This document shows positions 5,885-5,922 of a DNA stretch of 5,922 bases, in pieces. Source of the DNA: Dehalococcoidia bacterium (GTDB lineage: Bacteria > Chloroflexota > Dehalococcoidia > Dehalococcoidales > UBA5760); the NCBI GenBank assembly GCA_011176655.1, contig DUEB01000216.1, forward strand, positions 1-5,922, in the 5' to 3' direction. Positions within the stretch are counted from its first letter, which is position 1. Every line of letters starts with the position of its first letter. The position numbers and the translations under genes are program-made. A model generated the notes under the pieces. It did no database searches, was not told where the DNA came from, and saw only the letters and a program-made list of their open reading frames with translations.

Positions 5885-5922
5885 TTTGATTTAATCACTT
5901 CACTTTCTGTACGCTAGGAACC

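Noticed and set aside
5700..5894. Plus-strand 64-residue frame with hydrophobic composition
   Set aside because: It starts with TTG without a Shine-Dalgarno, and its Phe/Leu richness is the antisense reading of the Lys/Arg-rich minus-strand mini-gene.

Overview
The window carries three well-supported genes, all on the minus strand, so the order of reading is from high to low coordinates. All three act on the acyl-CoA thioester bond. They are a 900-residue fusion of a GNAT acetyltransferase with an ADP-forming acyl-CoA synthetase (2695-5397), a small PaaI-type hotdog thioesterase (2129-2569), and an AMP-forming long-chain-type acyl-CoA synthetase whose last few codons run off the left edge (1-1831). 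A possible fourth gene, a 38-residue very basic protein of unknown function, lies at 5768-5884, also on the minus strand. No RNA genes, insertion sequences or CRISPR arrays were seen.

The organism looks like a bacterium of moderate GC content that relies heavily on acyl-CoA metabolism. The combination of ADP-forming and AMP-forming acyl-CoA synthetases with a small thioesterase is common in anaerobic or subsurface lineages such as Dehalococcoidia (Chloroflexota) or Desulfobacterota. No phylogenetic marker is present, so this is only a guess.

Layout from right to left. The stretch 5398-5922 is AT-richer and holds the basic mini-gene, a 370-base non-coding region with small inverted repeats, and a candidate promoter with an operator-like palindrome just before the fusion gene. 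A 125-base gap full of inverted repeats separates the fusion gene from the thioesterase, which has a strong Shine-Dalgarno sequence. The 297-base gap before the AMP-forming synthetase is the most striking region. It has a consensus -35 promoter, a roughly 220-base leader, an intrinsic terminator only 30 bases before the start codon, and an upstream segment that can pair with the 5' arm of that terminator. That segment is itself buried in a strong hairpin. This is the layout of a transcription attenuator or an unrecognised riboswitch, so the synthetase may be controlled separately from the two upstream genes.

Working together (inference): the AMP-forming enzyme activates carboxylic acids to acyl-CoA, the ADP-forming domain can recover ATP from acyl-CoA, and the thioesterase can release free CoA from surplus or dead-end thioesters. 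The fused GNAT domain could acetylate proteins, possibly including acyl-CoA synthetases, as Pat-type enzymes do.
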